Origin: Cohnella terricola
GTDB lineage: Bacteria; Bacillota; Bacilli; Paenibacillales; Paenibacillaceae
Assembly (NCBI RefSeq): GCF_007786475.1
Contig: NZ_VNJJ01000007.1
Span: 121,734 to 185,733 of the forward strand
Length of the DNA: 64,000 nt
Direction of reading: 5' to 3'
Position numbers and translations under genes: made by a program. The notes below the pieces were generated by a model. That model was not told the origin of the DNA, made no database searches, and saw only the letters and a program-made list of their open reading frames with translations. Positions 1 to 7,678 of this stretch are shown here, piece after piece; within the stretch, counting starts at the first letter, position 1; the number at the start of each line of letters is the position of its first letter.

Positions 1-2
1 TA

Positions 3-78
3 TGGTAGGGACAGCCGGAATCGAACCGGCGACCTCTCGAATATCAGTCGAGTGCTCTACCTACTGAACTACGTCCCT
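3..78 (-). tRNA. tRNA-Ile(GAT), copy 1
   Basis: Minus-strand cloverleaf with encoded CCA. Seven-base anticodon loop CTGATAT gives anticodon GAT. It belongs to the downstream copy of a tandemly duplicated tRNA block and has a D-stem GTTC/GAGC. Confidence 0.93.
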
Positions 79-81
79 ATA

Positions 82-156
82 TGGCGGTCCCAAGGAGGAT
101 TGAACTCCTGACTTCCGCGCTGACAACGCGGCGTTCTTCCACTGAACTATGAGACC
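82..156 (-). tRNA. tRNA-Asp(GTC), copy 1
   Basis: Minus-strand cloverleaf with encoded CCA; loop TTGTCAG between CCGCG and CGCGG gives anticodon GTC. It differs from the copy at 479-553 by a few bases in the D-arm. Confidence 0.93.
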
Positions 157-159
157 ATT

Positions 160-237
160 TGGAGGCGTGGACGGGGCTCGAACCCGCATATCCGGACGTG
201 AAAGGCCCGTGTGTTATACCATTTTCACCACCACGCC
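160..237 (-). tRNA. tRNA-Glu(TTC), copy 1
   Basis: Minus-strand cloverleaf with acceptor GGCGTGG/CCACGCC and encoded CCA; loop CTTTCAC gives anticodon TTC. Its T-loop carries TTCGAGC where copy 2 has TTCGAAC. Confidence 0.92.
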
Positions 238-243
238 AAATGA

Positions 244-321
244 TGGTCGGAACGGCAGGATTCGAACCTGCGTCCTCTTGCTTCCAAGGCAAGCGCTCCA
301 GCCAAGCTGAGCTACGTCCCG
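244..321 (-). tRNA. tRNA-Pro(TGG), copy 1
   Basis: Minus-strand cloverleaf with encoded CCA; loop CTTGGAA between CTTGC and GCAAG gives anticodon TGG. I see no difference from the copy at 641-718. Confidence 0.93.
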
Positions 322-322
322 A

Positions 323-398
323 TGGCAGGGTTGGCAGGGCTCGAACCTGCGACGACCTGATTAACAGTCAGGTGCTCTACCGTCTGAGCTACAACCCT
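323..398 (-). tRNA. tRNA-Asn(GTT)
   Basis: Minus-strand cloverleaf with encoded CCA; loop CTGTTAA between CCTGA and TCAGG gives anticodon GTT. It lies at the junction between the two duplicated Pro-Glu-Asp-Ile blocks and appears once in the window. Confidence 0.94.
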
Positions 399-399
399 A

Positions 400-475
400 T
401 GGTAGGGACAGCCGGAATCGAACCGGCGACCTCTCGAATATCAGTCGAGTGCTCTACCTGCTAAACTATGTCCCT
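400..475 (-). tRNA. tRNA-Ile(GAT), copy 2
   Basis: Anticodon loop CTGATAT gives anticodon GAT, as in copy 1, with encoded CCA. The D-arm has changed: GTTT replaces GTTC opposite GAGC, which weakens one D-stem pair. Confidence 0.92.
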
Positions 476-478
476 ATA

Positions 479-553
479 TGGCGGTCCCAAGGAGGATTGA
501 ACTCCTGACTTCCGCGCTGACAACGCGGCGTTATCCCACTGAACTATGAGACC
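479..553 (-). tRNA. tRNA-Asp(GTC), copy 2
   Basis: Loop TTGTCAG gives anticodon GTC; CCA is encoded. D-loop bases differ from copy 1 (GGGATAAC versus GGAAGAAC). Confidence 0.93.
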
Positions 554-556
554 ATT

Positions 557-634
557 TGGAGGCGTGGACGGGGTTCGAACCCGCATATCCGGACGTGAAA
601 GGCCCGTGTGTTATACCATTTTCACCACCACGCC
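557..634 (-). tRNA. tRNA-Glu(TTC), copy 2
   Basis: Loop CTTTCAC gives anticodon TTC; CCA is encoded. It sits 397 bp from copy 1. Confidence 0.92.
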
Positions 635-640
635 AAATGA

Positions 641-718
641 TGGTCGGAACGGCAGGATTCGAACCTGCGTCCTCTTGCTTCCAAGGCAAGCGCTCCAGCC
701 AAGCTGAGCTACGTCCCG
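641..718 (-). tRNA. tRNA-Pro(TGG), copy 2
   Basis: Loop CTTGGAA gives anticodon TGG; CCA is encoded. It is the first tRNA (in transcription order) of the duplicated block. Confidence 0.93.
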
Positions 719-804
719 ATGGAGGATAGGAGCGGGTATTCCCCGCCGATCTGTCGGCCGCCACAAACAGCAGCCTATTTGATATTGCCCATCCATGTGA
801 AGTT

Positions 805-880
805 TGGTGGGTCCAGAAGGGCTCGAACCTTCGGCCGACCGCTTAAAAGACGGTTGCTCTGCCAACTGAGCTATGGACCC
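805..880 (-). tRNA. tRNA-Lys(TTT)
   Basis: Acceptor GGGTCCA/TGGACCC, encoded CCA and loop CTTTTAA give anticodon TTT. An 86-bp spacer without a recognisable RNA (719-804) separates it from the next tRNA. Confidence 0.94.
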
Positions 881-891
881 TTATGAGAAAA

Positions 892-965
892 TGGATGCCC
901 GGGCAGGAATCGAACCTGCGATCGATGAGTCAAAGTCATCTGCCTTGCCGCTTGGCTACCGAGCA
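892..965 (-). tRNA. tRNA-Gln(TTG)
   Basis: Cloverleaf starting TGCTCGG with encoded CCA; loop CTTTGAC between GATGA and TCATC gives anticodon TTG. Confidence 0.92.
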
Positions 966-970
966 ATATT

Positions 971-1046
971 TGGGGAGACCAACCAGACTCGAACTGGTAC
1001 TTGCGGAGTCACAATCCGCCGCGTTTGCCTTTTCGCCATGGCCTCC
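971..1046 (-). tRNA. tRNA-His(GTG)
   Basis: Loop TTGTGAC between GCGGA and TCCGC gives anticodon GTG. The extra 5' G(-1), opposite C73, is encoded, as expected for bacterial tRNA-His. It is the promoter-proximal member of the cluster. Confidence 0.92.
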
Positions 1047-1058
1047 AAAATAAAAAGC

Positions 1059-1087
1059 TACCTGTTTCCGCCCCCCTCCCCTGTCAA
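1059..1087 (-). promoter_or_regulatory. Possible promoter of the tRNA cluster
   Basis: On the minus strand a perfect -35 hexamer TTGACA (1087-1082) lies just upstream of tRNA-His. The best-spaced -10 candidate, CAGGTA at 17 bp, is poor; TAGCTT is nearer consensus but at 21 bp. The spacer is very G-rich. A start a few bases before the tRNA fits the position, but the -10 assignment is weak. Confidence 0.3.
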
Positions 1088-1163
1088 CAACAGAGAATGG
1101 ATAGTTCGGATTCCAGATAGCTCGATTCATATATGAGAGTACACCTTACCCGATGGGTAAAGA

Positions 1164-1289
1164 TCATCCTGCCCACCCTTTAGGTGGGCCGCACCTCAAT
1201 CGTATAAATCGGCTATCCAGGGCAATCGTCTCCGGCTTATGATCCGGACGCTGCCACTCCAGTGCATACCCCTGCAGATTGTTTTTCAT
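1164..1289 (-). CDS. Small hypothetical protein (41 aa)
   Basis: An ATG at 1289 follows a GAGGTG ribosome binding site at good spacing. The reading frame encodes 41 residues beginning MKNNLQGYALEWQRPDHKPE and ending in a G/P-rich CGPPKGWAG tail. A stable GCCCACC/GGTGGGC hairpin overlaps its 3' end. I do not recognise a family. It stands alone between the tRNA cluster and a hairpin, and could also be a non-coding stretch; the RBS is the main support. A longer upstream extension of the frame has no RBS. Confidence 0.35.
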   Translation of the reverse strand: MKNNLQGYALEWQRPDHKPETIALDSRFIRLRCGPPKGWAG

Positions 1290-1411
1290 CACTTTCACCT
1301 CGCTTTCGTTTGACCGTAGCACGGCCGTTATTTTCACTACGATATGTACTTTGCAGGGGACTAAAAAAGACCCCTGTCGCCTGAGATCCTTTCCTACAGC
1401 TGATTTAGCCA

Positions 1412-1452
1412 TAGAAAAAGACCGCTTAGCTTCAAGCAGTCTTTACAAAAAC
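1412..1452. terminator. Hairpin, possible bidirectional terminator
   Basis: AAAGACCGCTT and AAGCAGTCTTT form a stem around AGCTTC, with T-runs on both strands. The 587 bp from 1453 to 2039 contain no reading frame I can support; the only other feature is the WYL gene's ribosome binding site at the right end. Confidence 0.5.
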
Positions 1453-2039
1453 GCCTATGTAGGTCAATCTCGAACGGTGTCAGGCTGTGGAAAACAACCG
1501 ACGAACCGATACGGATCTGCGTCTGTAAAGAATACTCGTATGAAATTGGATGTAGAAGTCATGCCAATCGTTTCTCTCTTGCTGCTCACGTTTAATCGGA
1601 TAAGCATTGTTCGTTATTTCTTGTTCCCAATGGAGTCGATTGTTCTCGTGCATGCTTCTGCACTCCTTTCTCGGTTTGAATGTATGCTGGTAATCCTAAC
1701 ATCCCACGTTTAACCATGTCAACCATAAATTATAAAACCAGTTACAGAGGAAAGATTTTGGAAAGGCTTTTGCATGCTGCCCTCGCAATCAAGTGAAAAC
1801 AGCAGATTGGATTCGAACCAATTTTACGCCACCGAAGTATCCCTTCCATGCGCCTCTGCAATTACGTGAACCCGATCACCTTGCGGCCTCGTATTCATAA
1901 CCTGATTTTGCCCGAAAAAACAGCCTGCGAACAGGGCGAAAGTATGGCGACAAATTAAATTTTTCCCATTTCCTCCTGCCTCCGGGCTTGATACAATAAA
2001 CTGCATAATGGTTTTCGGAATAAGTTGGAGGAGACGCAG

Positions 2040-3365
2040 ATGGCTCGAGAAAGCTTCGACAAAGAAATTCAATTCCTTCGCATGCTGGCTCTGGCCGGAG
2101 GCGCGTACAGCAGGCAGCAGTTCGCCGATCGGCTTGGCATCTCCGTCCATACCTATGACAAAACGCTCAGGTATCTCAAGGAGATGCTTAGCACGCTTCA
2201 ACAGGATGGGTCGCAAGAGCACGGAACCGAATTATCCGAAGGACTTCGCTACAATTACTACGAATCCGCAGATCCACTGCTCCTTTTCCTGTTCCGCGCC
2301 AAGTCGCTGAAGGAAACGGAAAGCGCTCGGCTTACGCTGTTGTTGACTGCGCTTCAGACTCAAGAACTAACAGCCAAAGACTTACAGGACATCTGCAGCG
2401 AGCAATTGCCTGCCGACTTTCCGTTGCCTGACGAGAAAACGGTACGCGGCGACCTGAAATATTTGGTGGAAGTCGGTGTTATCGTCCGTCTTAACGGCGG
2501 CCGCCCCTATCGATACAAAGCCGCCAACGATCTGATCGATCGGCTGTCCGACGATGAACTGCTGGACCTGTTCGATTATGTCGACGTTATCGCCAATACA
2601 CAGGTTCCTTCCGTTCAAGGCTACCTGCTACGGGCCACCTTGAAGAAAGCGCTATTGAAACGGGGCTTTGATCCGGAGGCCACGGAAATTCACCGCTACA
2701 AGTACCATTACCACTCGCGCATTCTCGACGAAGCGCATCTGTACACCATTTTCCGAGCAATCCGACAGTGCAGGAAGCTGAATTTCCTCTACCTGTCGCC
2801 GAAGAAAGGCAAAAACTACGCTTCTCAAAATACAAACCCGTTATTTGAGCGGGAGTCCGAGGGCGTTGCACAATCGGTGCTCCCCCTTCGAGTCATATAT
2901 GACCATCAATATGGGCGCTGGTATTTGATCGGACACGGCCCTCGGCTGGGGCTCATGAAATTTCGGATGGAGGGGCTAACCCAGATCGAGGAAGGCGAGT
3001 CGGTTTCGGAGGAAGAGTTTGCCGATCGGCTAGCCTCGGCACAAACACAGTTGCAGCAAAGTTGGGTTATCGATACGCTTCGCCCTGTCAAAATAATTGC
3101 ACGCTTCTTTAACCCCGACCGTTCCGGCGCGAATTTCGTGCGAGAGCGGGTTGAAGCGCAAGGACAATGGGGATCGATTACCGATGAATCCGATTCAACA
3201 TTCCTATATGAAATCACAGTGAACGGGATTTACGAGATCAAACCATGGCTGAGAAGCTTCGGCTCAAGCTGCGAAGTGTTGGAGCCTGCATGGCTTCGCC
3301 AGGAGTTCATTGCGGAGTGGAAGGAGATCCGAGACTACTATGAATCTGTTCGAGAAAATCTTTAA
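2040..3365 (+). CDS. WYL-domain transcriptional regulator with N-terminal HTH
   Basis: Cytoplasmic DNA-binding regulator of about 441 residues. The ATG at 2040 is chosen because GGAGGAG precedes it at proper spacing; the ATG five codons upstream has no RBS. Residues 1-60 read like a winged-helix region (QQFADRLGISVHTYDKTLRY). The C-terminal half (about 230-330) has the WYL-type pattern around LPLRVIYDHQYGRWYLIGHG. WYL proteins are usually ligand- or nucleic-acid-responsive regulators; the effector is unknown here. The next gene, a second WYL-like protein, overlaps its end by 26 bp, so the two are translationally coupled and probably act together. Confidence 0.8.
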   Translation: MARESFDKEIQFLRMLALAGGAYSRQQFADRLGISVHTYDKTLRYLKEMLSTLQQDGSQEHGTELSEGLRYNYYESADPLLLFLFRAKSLKETESARLTLLLTALQTQELTAKDLQDICSEQLPADFPLPDEKTVRGDLKYLVEVGVIVRLNGGRPYRYKAANDLIDRLSDDELLDLFDYVDVIANTQVPSVQGYLLRATLKKALLKRGFDPEATEIHRYKYHYHSRILDEAHLYTIFRAIRQCRKLNFLYLSPKKGKNYASQNTNPLFERESEGVAQSVLPLRVIYDHQYGRWYLIGHGPRLGLMKFRMEGLTQIEEGESVSEEEFADRLASAQTQLQQSWVIDTLRPVKIIARFFNPDRSGANFVRERVEAQGQWGSITDESDSTFLYEITVNGIYEIKPWLRSFGSSCEVLEPAWLRQEFIAEWKEIRDYYESVRENL

Positions 3366-4146
3366 CTACCAGATTATTTCCCGTCTCGACGAGACAGGCT
3401 CCTTCGCGCTGACGACCCAGGAACGGACATGGCTCAAAATGATGCTGGGACACAGCGCATCGACCGAAGCCTTTACCCCGGATACGCTGGGCAAATTGGA
3501 CGAGCTCTTACAAACCGAAGACGCCACGGACATTCGCGGCATCATTATCGAGAAGGCCAAAAGCCGGGAGCGGCAAGTGTACCATCCGCTTCTACGTACG
3601 CTCCGGCGGATCATCATGCAGAATCTCGGTATCCGTCTCACTTACGGGATTAAACACGGAGGCATCAAATCCAACCAGATCGGCTTCCCATACAAGCTGG
3701 AGTACAACATGGTCAAAAGAGAATGGTATCTGCTCTGGTATAACACGCGCCACCACACTTTGATGTCCACCAAGCTGCAAAGCATTGTCGCGATCGAGGA
3801 GGCTGTGCTGCCCACGGAGCGGGTAGATGCCTTGAAAGACTTGCTGAACCGTCTGCTAGAAGAACGCAAACAACTCGCCGTCATCCAAGTCGTACAAACC
3901 TATAACGCCGAGCTTTCACGCATCTTGTATGCCTTCTCCTGCTTTGAAAAGTCCGTCTCGTATGACGAAGCTTCAAACGTCTACCGAGTGCATGTTTCCT
4001 ATCTGGGCGACGAAAGCGAATTCCTGTTGTCCAAAATCCGCTTCCTCGGCCTACGCGTAAAAATCGTTGATGGCGACCACCTTAAAGATCGCATGAGAGA
4101 ATCGGCAGACAAAGCGCTTGCGCGGTATCACTCTACTTTCGTATAA
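3340..4146 (+). CDS. Second WYL-like regulator, coupled to the first
   Basis: About 268 residues starting MNLFEKIFNYQ. The ATG at 3340 is preceded by AAGGAG inside the 3' end of the upstream gene. A WYL-like core is visible (KREWYLLWYNTRHHTLMSTK, about residues 120-145), followed by a C-terminal extension typical of WYL proteins. No clear N-terminal helix-turn-helix is evident, so DNA contact may come from the partner. Its 3' end overlaps that of the convergent solute-binding protein gene by 19 bp, with no terminator between them. Confidence 0.7.
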   Translation: MNLFEKIFNYQIISRLDETGSFALTTQERTWLKMMLGHSASTEAFTPDTLGKLDELLQTEDATDIRGIIIEKAKSRERQVYHPLLRTLRRIIMQNLGIRLTYGIKHGGIKSNQIGFPYKLEYNMVKREWYLLWYNTRHHTLMSTKLQSIVAIEEAVLPTERVDALKDLLNRLLEERKQLAVIQVVQTYNAELSRILYAFSCFEKSVSYDEASNVYRVHVSYLGDESEFLLSKIRFLGLRVKIVDGDHLKDRMRESADKALARYHSTFV

Positions 4147-5444
4147 CGTTTTACCAAGACCTGCCCTAGCTCCTCCAATTCAAGTAATGCCTGATCTATC
4201 GTTACCTTATTCTCTATGACCTCTTTCACTTTCTTATCGCCTTCGGAATACAAATCCAAATAAAACTCCGGATCTAATCCGGTTGGAGCAGGGTCTTCGA
4301 ATTCAGAATCGCGGGGTCTCAAGGAATAAAAAGCCTTTAGATCGAGATGATTATAGCGAATATTGGCAACCGCCTTACGAATGGGAATTCCCTGACCGGA
4401 AAAGGACAAAGCGGCTTTTTCCCCGTTCAGTAGCTTCATGACCTCCCAAGCCAAATCCCGATGCGGGGCATTTACGGATAACCCCATATATTGAAGATAG
4501 CGATAATTGTTTCCGACATCAGGCTGTTTCGAATGAATAGGCTCCGAGACCATCGCCCAATCCGCTTTCCGATTGATGATTTGGGCGATCAGCCTATCGT
4601 CACCGTAGATCATGGCGATTTTCCCTTCACTAAACTGTTTAATCGGATCTTCACCTGCCGCATCTTGGCCAAAAGGAAATAAGGCCCCTGAGGTAACCGC
4701 CTTTGTCACCGTCTCCCATACTTTGACCCATTCCGGCGTACGCAGGGCAAGCTCTTTTTTCGGAGTAAAAAAGCCAATTCCCTGTTCATAGGCCAGGTTC
4801 AAAACCGCTGAAAACGTGCTGTTCGCATTGGGAAGATATAGCCCATATTCTTTATTATTATTTATGCTATTGCCTGAGAAACGAGCGGCAGTTAAATAAA
4901 CTTCCTCCCATGTCATCCCATCGTTAGGCGTTGCTACACCGGCTTGCTGGAAGGCTGATTGATTATAATAAAGCACAGTACTCGTAAAATGAGAGGATAA
5001 CGCGTACTGCAGTCCATCATCCCCCCGTAACGAGGAAATGAGTTTCGGATCTAATGGATCTTGATCGTATTTGTCTGATTTAATTCCTCTATCAAGCGGA
5101 GCTAACCGATTGTCGCTCATCAGCTTCTTAAAGTCGGCTCGCTCCCGAGCGATTATGATATCGGGTAAATAATATTCAATAGCACCACTTAATATCTCCT
5201 GATTAGTTAGGTTGCCTTGCTTCGTCTGTTCATTCCTATAGTTCTCATACGGAACGAGCACGACCTCCAGCTTCGGGTACGACCTATTAATTGTTCCGAG
5301 ATATTCTGTGCGGAATCGCTGTTCATCCGTATCTAGAACGACTAATGTTCCTTGTTCATTATGCTTTTCCTTTGAGATTATCTGACATCCGGACAGAAAC
5401 ATGCCGATTAACAAGAAGGAGATTAGAGCCAAATTTTTGTACAT
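4128..5444 (-). CDS. Extracellular solute-binding lipoprotein (family 1-like)
   Basis: A 438-residue periplasmic-type binding protein for an ABC importer. A signal peptide ends in lipobox LSGC (Cys about residue 20), so it should be tethered to the outer face of the membrane. The body has the usual family 1 features (AGVATPNDGMTWEEVYLTAA, then GKIAMIYGDDR and an FSGQGIPIRK segment near the end). It lies 16 bp behind another solute-binding protein and has GGGGGTAG as its RBS. No permease or ATPase is adjacent, so the substrate and partner transporter are unknown; sensing rather than transport is possible. Confidence 0.85.
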   Translation of the reverse strand: MYKNLALISFLLIGMFLSGCQIISKEKHNEQGTLVVLDTDEQRFRTEYLGTINRSYPKLEVVLVPYENYRNEQTKQGNLTNQEILSGAIEYYLPDIIIARERADFKKLMSDNRLAPLDRGIKSDKYDQDPLDPKLISSLRGDDGLQYALSSHFTSTVLYYNQSAFQQAGVATPNDGMTWEEVYLTAARFSGNSINNNKEYGLYLPNANSTFSAVLNLAYEQGIGFFTPKKELALRTPEWVKVWETVTKAVTSGALFPFGQDAAGEDPIKQFSEGKIAMIYGDDRLIAQIINRKADWAMVSEPIHSKQPDVGNNYRYLQYMGLSVNAPHRDLAWEVMKLLNGEKAALSFSGQGIPIRKAVANIRYNHLDLKAFYSLRPRDSEFEDPAPTGLDPEFYLDLYSEGDKKVKEVIENKVTIDQALLELEELGQVLVKRYTKVE

Positions 5445-5460
5445 GGGCTACCCCCTTGAT

Positions 5461-6813
5461 CTACTTGAACTTGTTAAATTCCGCTTGCGCTTCCTCCTGA
5501 AGCTGCTTGAGCGCTTCGTCCACGCTTAGTGTTCCATCCAGCAGCTTAAGGAAGTAGGCATCAGCTAAAAGGGAGAAGCTGTCTATGAACGAATTGGGAA
5601 TGTCGTCCCGGTAAAATTCAACGAACTGTCCTTCAGGCGATGGTGGTAGCTCTACAAAAGGCTTAATGAAGCTATCCTCCCCTTGATTCGCATCTATTCG
5701 AGCTGGAAGCCCCCCCATACTCATGACTGCAGCAGCTTGCCGTTTCTGCCTCTCTTCGCTAATCAAATAATCAATTAACTGCCAAGCCTCATCTTTGTAG
5801 GGAGATGCAGCGCTTATGGCGTAAATGTTTAAGGGCTGCATGGAAATCCCCTCTTTCAGAGTCGGATCGCTTGGCTCCGCTACAACTCCCCATTCGAATC
5901 CAACCTTCTGTTCGCTCAAAATATCCTTGAACCCAGGGCTCGCCTTAATCATCGCCGCTTTACCCGATAAGAATAAACCGTATGAATCCTCAGGCTTATA
6001 GTAATTGTGGCCCCCACGGTTAACGGACATTTCTTGCGTATTTTCGATGATAGCCCCTGATTTATACCCATCAAGAACCATCTGCCATATTTTTGCCCAT
6101 GCAGGCGTATGAATTGTTACTATCTTGTCTTTGGCATTTACATATTGTAGCTTAGAGGTCATTCCGATCCCGGAAATGATAGCCCATGCTCTCGTTCTCT
6201 CATCCGTACCGGCAAAGTAACCCGCGATTCCCGCGTTGGTATTGGATACCCGGTCAGCTAAGCGCAAAGTTTCTTCCCATGACATCGAGCTCTGCGGGAG
6301 AGGTATTTGATTCTTGTTCAAAAGCGTTTTGTTATAATAGATCGCTTCGCTGTACAGATTATCCGCAAGCCCGTATAGCTCATCGCTGCCTTGTATGCGT
6401 AACATTGTCAGTAGAGACGGTGAATACGTTGCCTCGTTAAAATCTTTCCTCTTCACTCTCTGCTCTAAAGATGCCAGTTTCCCCTCTCTTGCCAGCTTTA
6501 TGTACTGAGGTATCTCCAGAAGTAGAACATCTGGCTGTAGCTCTTCAATGGCTTGCAGCGTTTGCTCAAACCTTTGTTTCATTTTTTCCGGGTCGTATCC
6601 GTTCATGGGATTCGTTTCGTCTATAGGAGCTACACGTACTAAACGAATGCCCTCATGAGCCCCCGCGAAATCCGTTGCGTAGTCACCATAATTGCCTTCC
6701 CAGCTCCAAACCTTTAGCGTAACCGGCTCTTTGATCTTCTCTACCTTGGTGCAAGCCTGAGTTGAGAGTAAGACTGCAATGCCTATCCATCCAATCATGA
6801 ATTTTCTCTTCAT
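5461..6813 (-). CDS. Extracellular solute-binding lipoprotein
   Basis: About 450 residues; signal peptide followed by lipobox STQAC. The ATG at 6813 is preferred over a GTG six bases upstream because the GGGGGAG box is correctly spaced only for the ATG. Family traits include QIPLPQSSMSWEETLRLADR and a C-terminal VDEALKQLQEEAQAEFNKFK. It is first in a two-gene unit with the similar protein downstream, sharing little obvious identity beyond the fold. Two binding proteins in series without permeases is unusual; they may serve transporters elsewhere or modulate a membrane receptor. Confidence 0.85.
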   Translation of the reverse strand: MKRKFMIGWIGIAVLLSTQACTKVEKIKEPVTLKVWSWEGNYGDYATDFAGAHEGIRLVRVAPIDETNPMNGYDPEKMKQRFEQTLQAIEELQPDVLLLEIPQYIKLAREGKLASLEQRVKRKDFNEATYSPSLLTMLRIQGSDELYGLADNLYSEAIYYNKTLLNKNQIPLPQSSMSWEETLRLADRVSNTNAGIAGYFAGTDERTRAWAIISGIGMTSKLQYVNAKDKIVTIHTPAWAKIWQMVLDGYKSGAIIENTQEMSVNRGGHNYYKPEDSYGLFLSGKAAMIKASPGFKDILSEQKVGFEWGVVAEPSDPTLKEGISMQPLNIYAISAASPYKDEAWQLIDYLISEERQKRQAAAVMSMGGLPARIDANQGEDSFIKPFVELPPSPEGQFVEFYRDDIPNSFIDSFSLLADAYFLKLLDGTLSVDEALKQLQEEAQAEFNKFK

Positions 6814-7007
6814 AGACACTCCCCCGGCTTACGCGTTTTTATAAATTATGGTAAATAGTAACCTTTTAAATCTTATCGTTGTGAACCAAAGTATTACAGG
6901 GGACATATCATGATAATTAGTTGTTATTCTATTCCGCTTGTTGCATGGATACATAATTTATTTTCATAACCGTTCGGGGATTTGATATTTTGTCATATGT
7001 AAAGCAA

Positions 7008-7034
7008 CAAGCCCTAACATTTAGTCAGGGCTTG
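7008..7034. terminator. Hairpin in the 6.8-7.1 kb spacer
   Basis: CAAGCCCT and AGGGCTTG pair around a short loop, with a short T-containing tail on each side. The 457-bp spacer 6814-7270 holds this hairpin, the minus-strand terminator at 7123-7152 and presumably the promoter of the solute-binding protein pair. Confidence 0.45.
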
Positions 7035-7122
7035 TTCTTGTGGTGTTGATCATTCTGAATAAAGTATTCCTAACCCTTCCAATCGTTGATTTTTGACTAC
7101 GGCTATGTTAATAATTTTCGAC

Positions 7123-7152
7123 AAAAAAAAGCCGCCTACTGATGGGCGGTTG
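7123..7152 (-). terminator. Rho-independent terminator
   Basis: On the minus strand AACCGCCC-ATCAGTA-GGCGGCTT is followed by a run of eight T. It lies 120 bp past the stop of the 120-aa gene at 7271 and suits that gene. Confidence 0.7.
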
Positions 7153-7270
7153 GTTGAATTATCGTTCTCCGTTAGGATTTGTGCCCACCCCTACATGAAC
7201 TATCCTAACCGATAGTTTAACAAAAAAATCAGCACTTATCGTTAGTTACAATTCTAATCACACAACCGTT

Positions 7271-7633
7271 CTATAGTGAAAAATCGGTAACACCTTTTTT
7301 ATAGGAAAATTTCAGAGTATATGTTTCATCTTTTCCATAGGGCATTGTAGCAATTTTTATACGAGTATAGTCAAGCCTGCTATCTCTTAAAACTCTTTTC
7401 ACCAAGGCTATACTCCGATCTTCTTCCGTAATGATACAAAATATATTAAGAGCATATTTTTTCGGGTCGGAAATGTATTTACCCATATCAAAGCCATCAA
7501 CACAGCCTAAGTTGGCCTCTGTTAGAGATAAGTCCAAGTATTCCATTACTTTATCTCTTAACCAGTTATCACGTTGGCTGCCTTTTGCACTTTTCAGAGG
7601 ATATTGCACTACTAACCGGAATTTTCCATTCAT
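7271..7633 (-). CDS. Hypothetical protein (120 aa)
   Basis: I do not recognise a named family. The 120-residue product is soluble, with no signal peptide or membrane segment. The centre reads VDGFDMGKYISDPKKYALNI with FCIITEE next, resembling small proteins that carry a VDGHDxG...MNIF pattern, some of which are found as immunity-like neighbours; that resemblance is from memory and weak. A terminator follows it. The start has only a weak RBS (GGTGAG). It is separated by 45 bp from the stop of the NADH dehydrogenase gene, which runs in the same direction further left to right in coordinates but is transcribed towards it. Confidence 0.6.
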   Translation of the reverse strand: MNGKFRLVVQYPLKSAKGSQRDNWLRDKVMEYLDLSLTEANLGCVDGFDMGKYISDPKKYALNIFCIITEEDRSIALVKRVLRDSRLDYTRIKIATMPYGKDETYTLKFSYKKGVTDFSL

Positions 7634-7678
7634 TCATACTCACCAGCCTATGCATCATTGTGCCGAACCAAGCAGCTC

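Larger units (their letters stand above)
3..718 (-). repeat. Tandem duplication of a four-tRNA block (period 397 bp)
   Basis: All four tRNAs Ile, Asp, Glu and Pro recur at exactly 397 bp offset (3/400, 82/479, 160/557, 244/641), with the spacers preserved and only a handful of substitutions. tRNA-Asn sits in the repeating unit between copies. The left edge is cut by the window, so more copies may exist. Confidence 0.9.

Noticed and set aside
719..804. An extra tRNA between Pro and Lys
   Set aside because: No cloverleaf, no CCA end and no anticodon stem; only a 5-bp stem GCGGG/CCCGC.
1279..1713. 144-codon plus-strand frame over the terminator hairpin at 1.4 kb
   Set aside because: No RBS, no recognisable protein pattern, antiparallel to a better-supported small gene and crossing a terminator hairpin.
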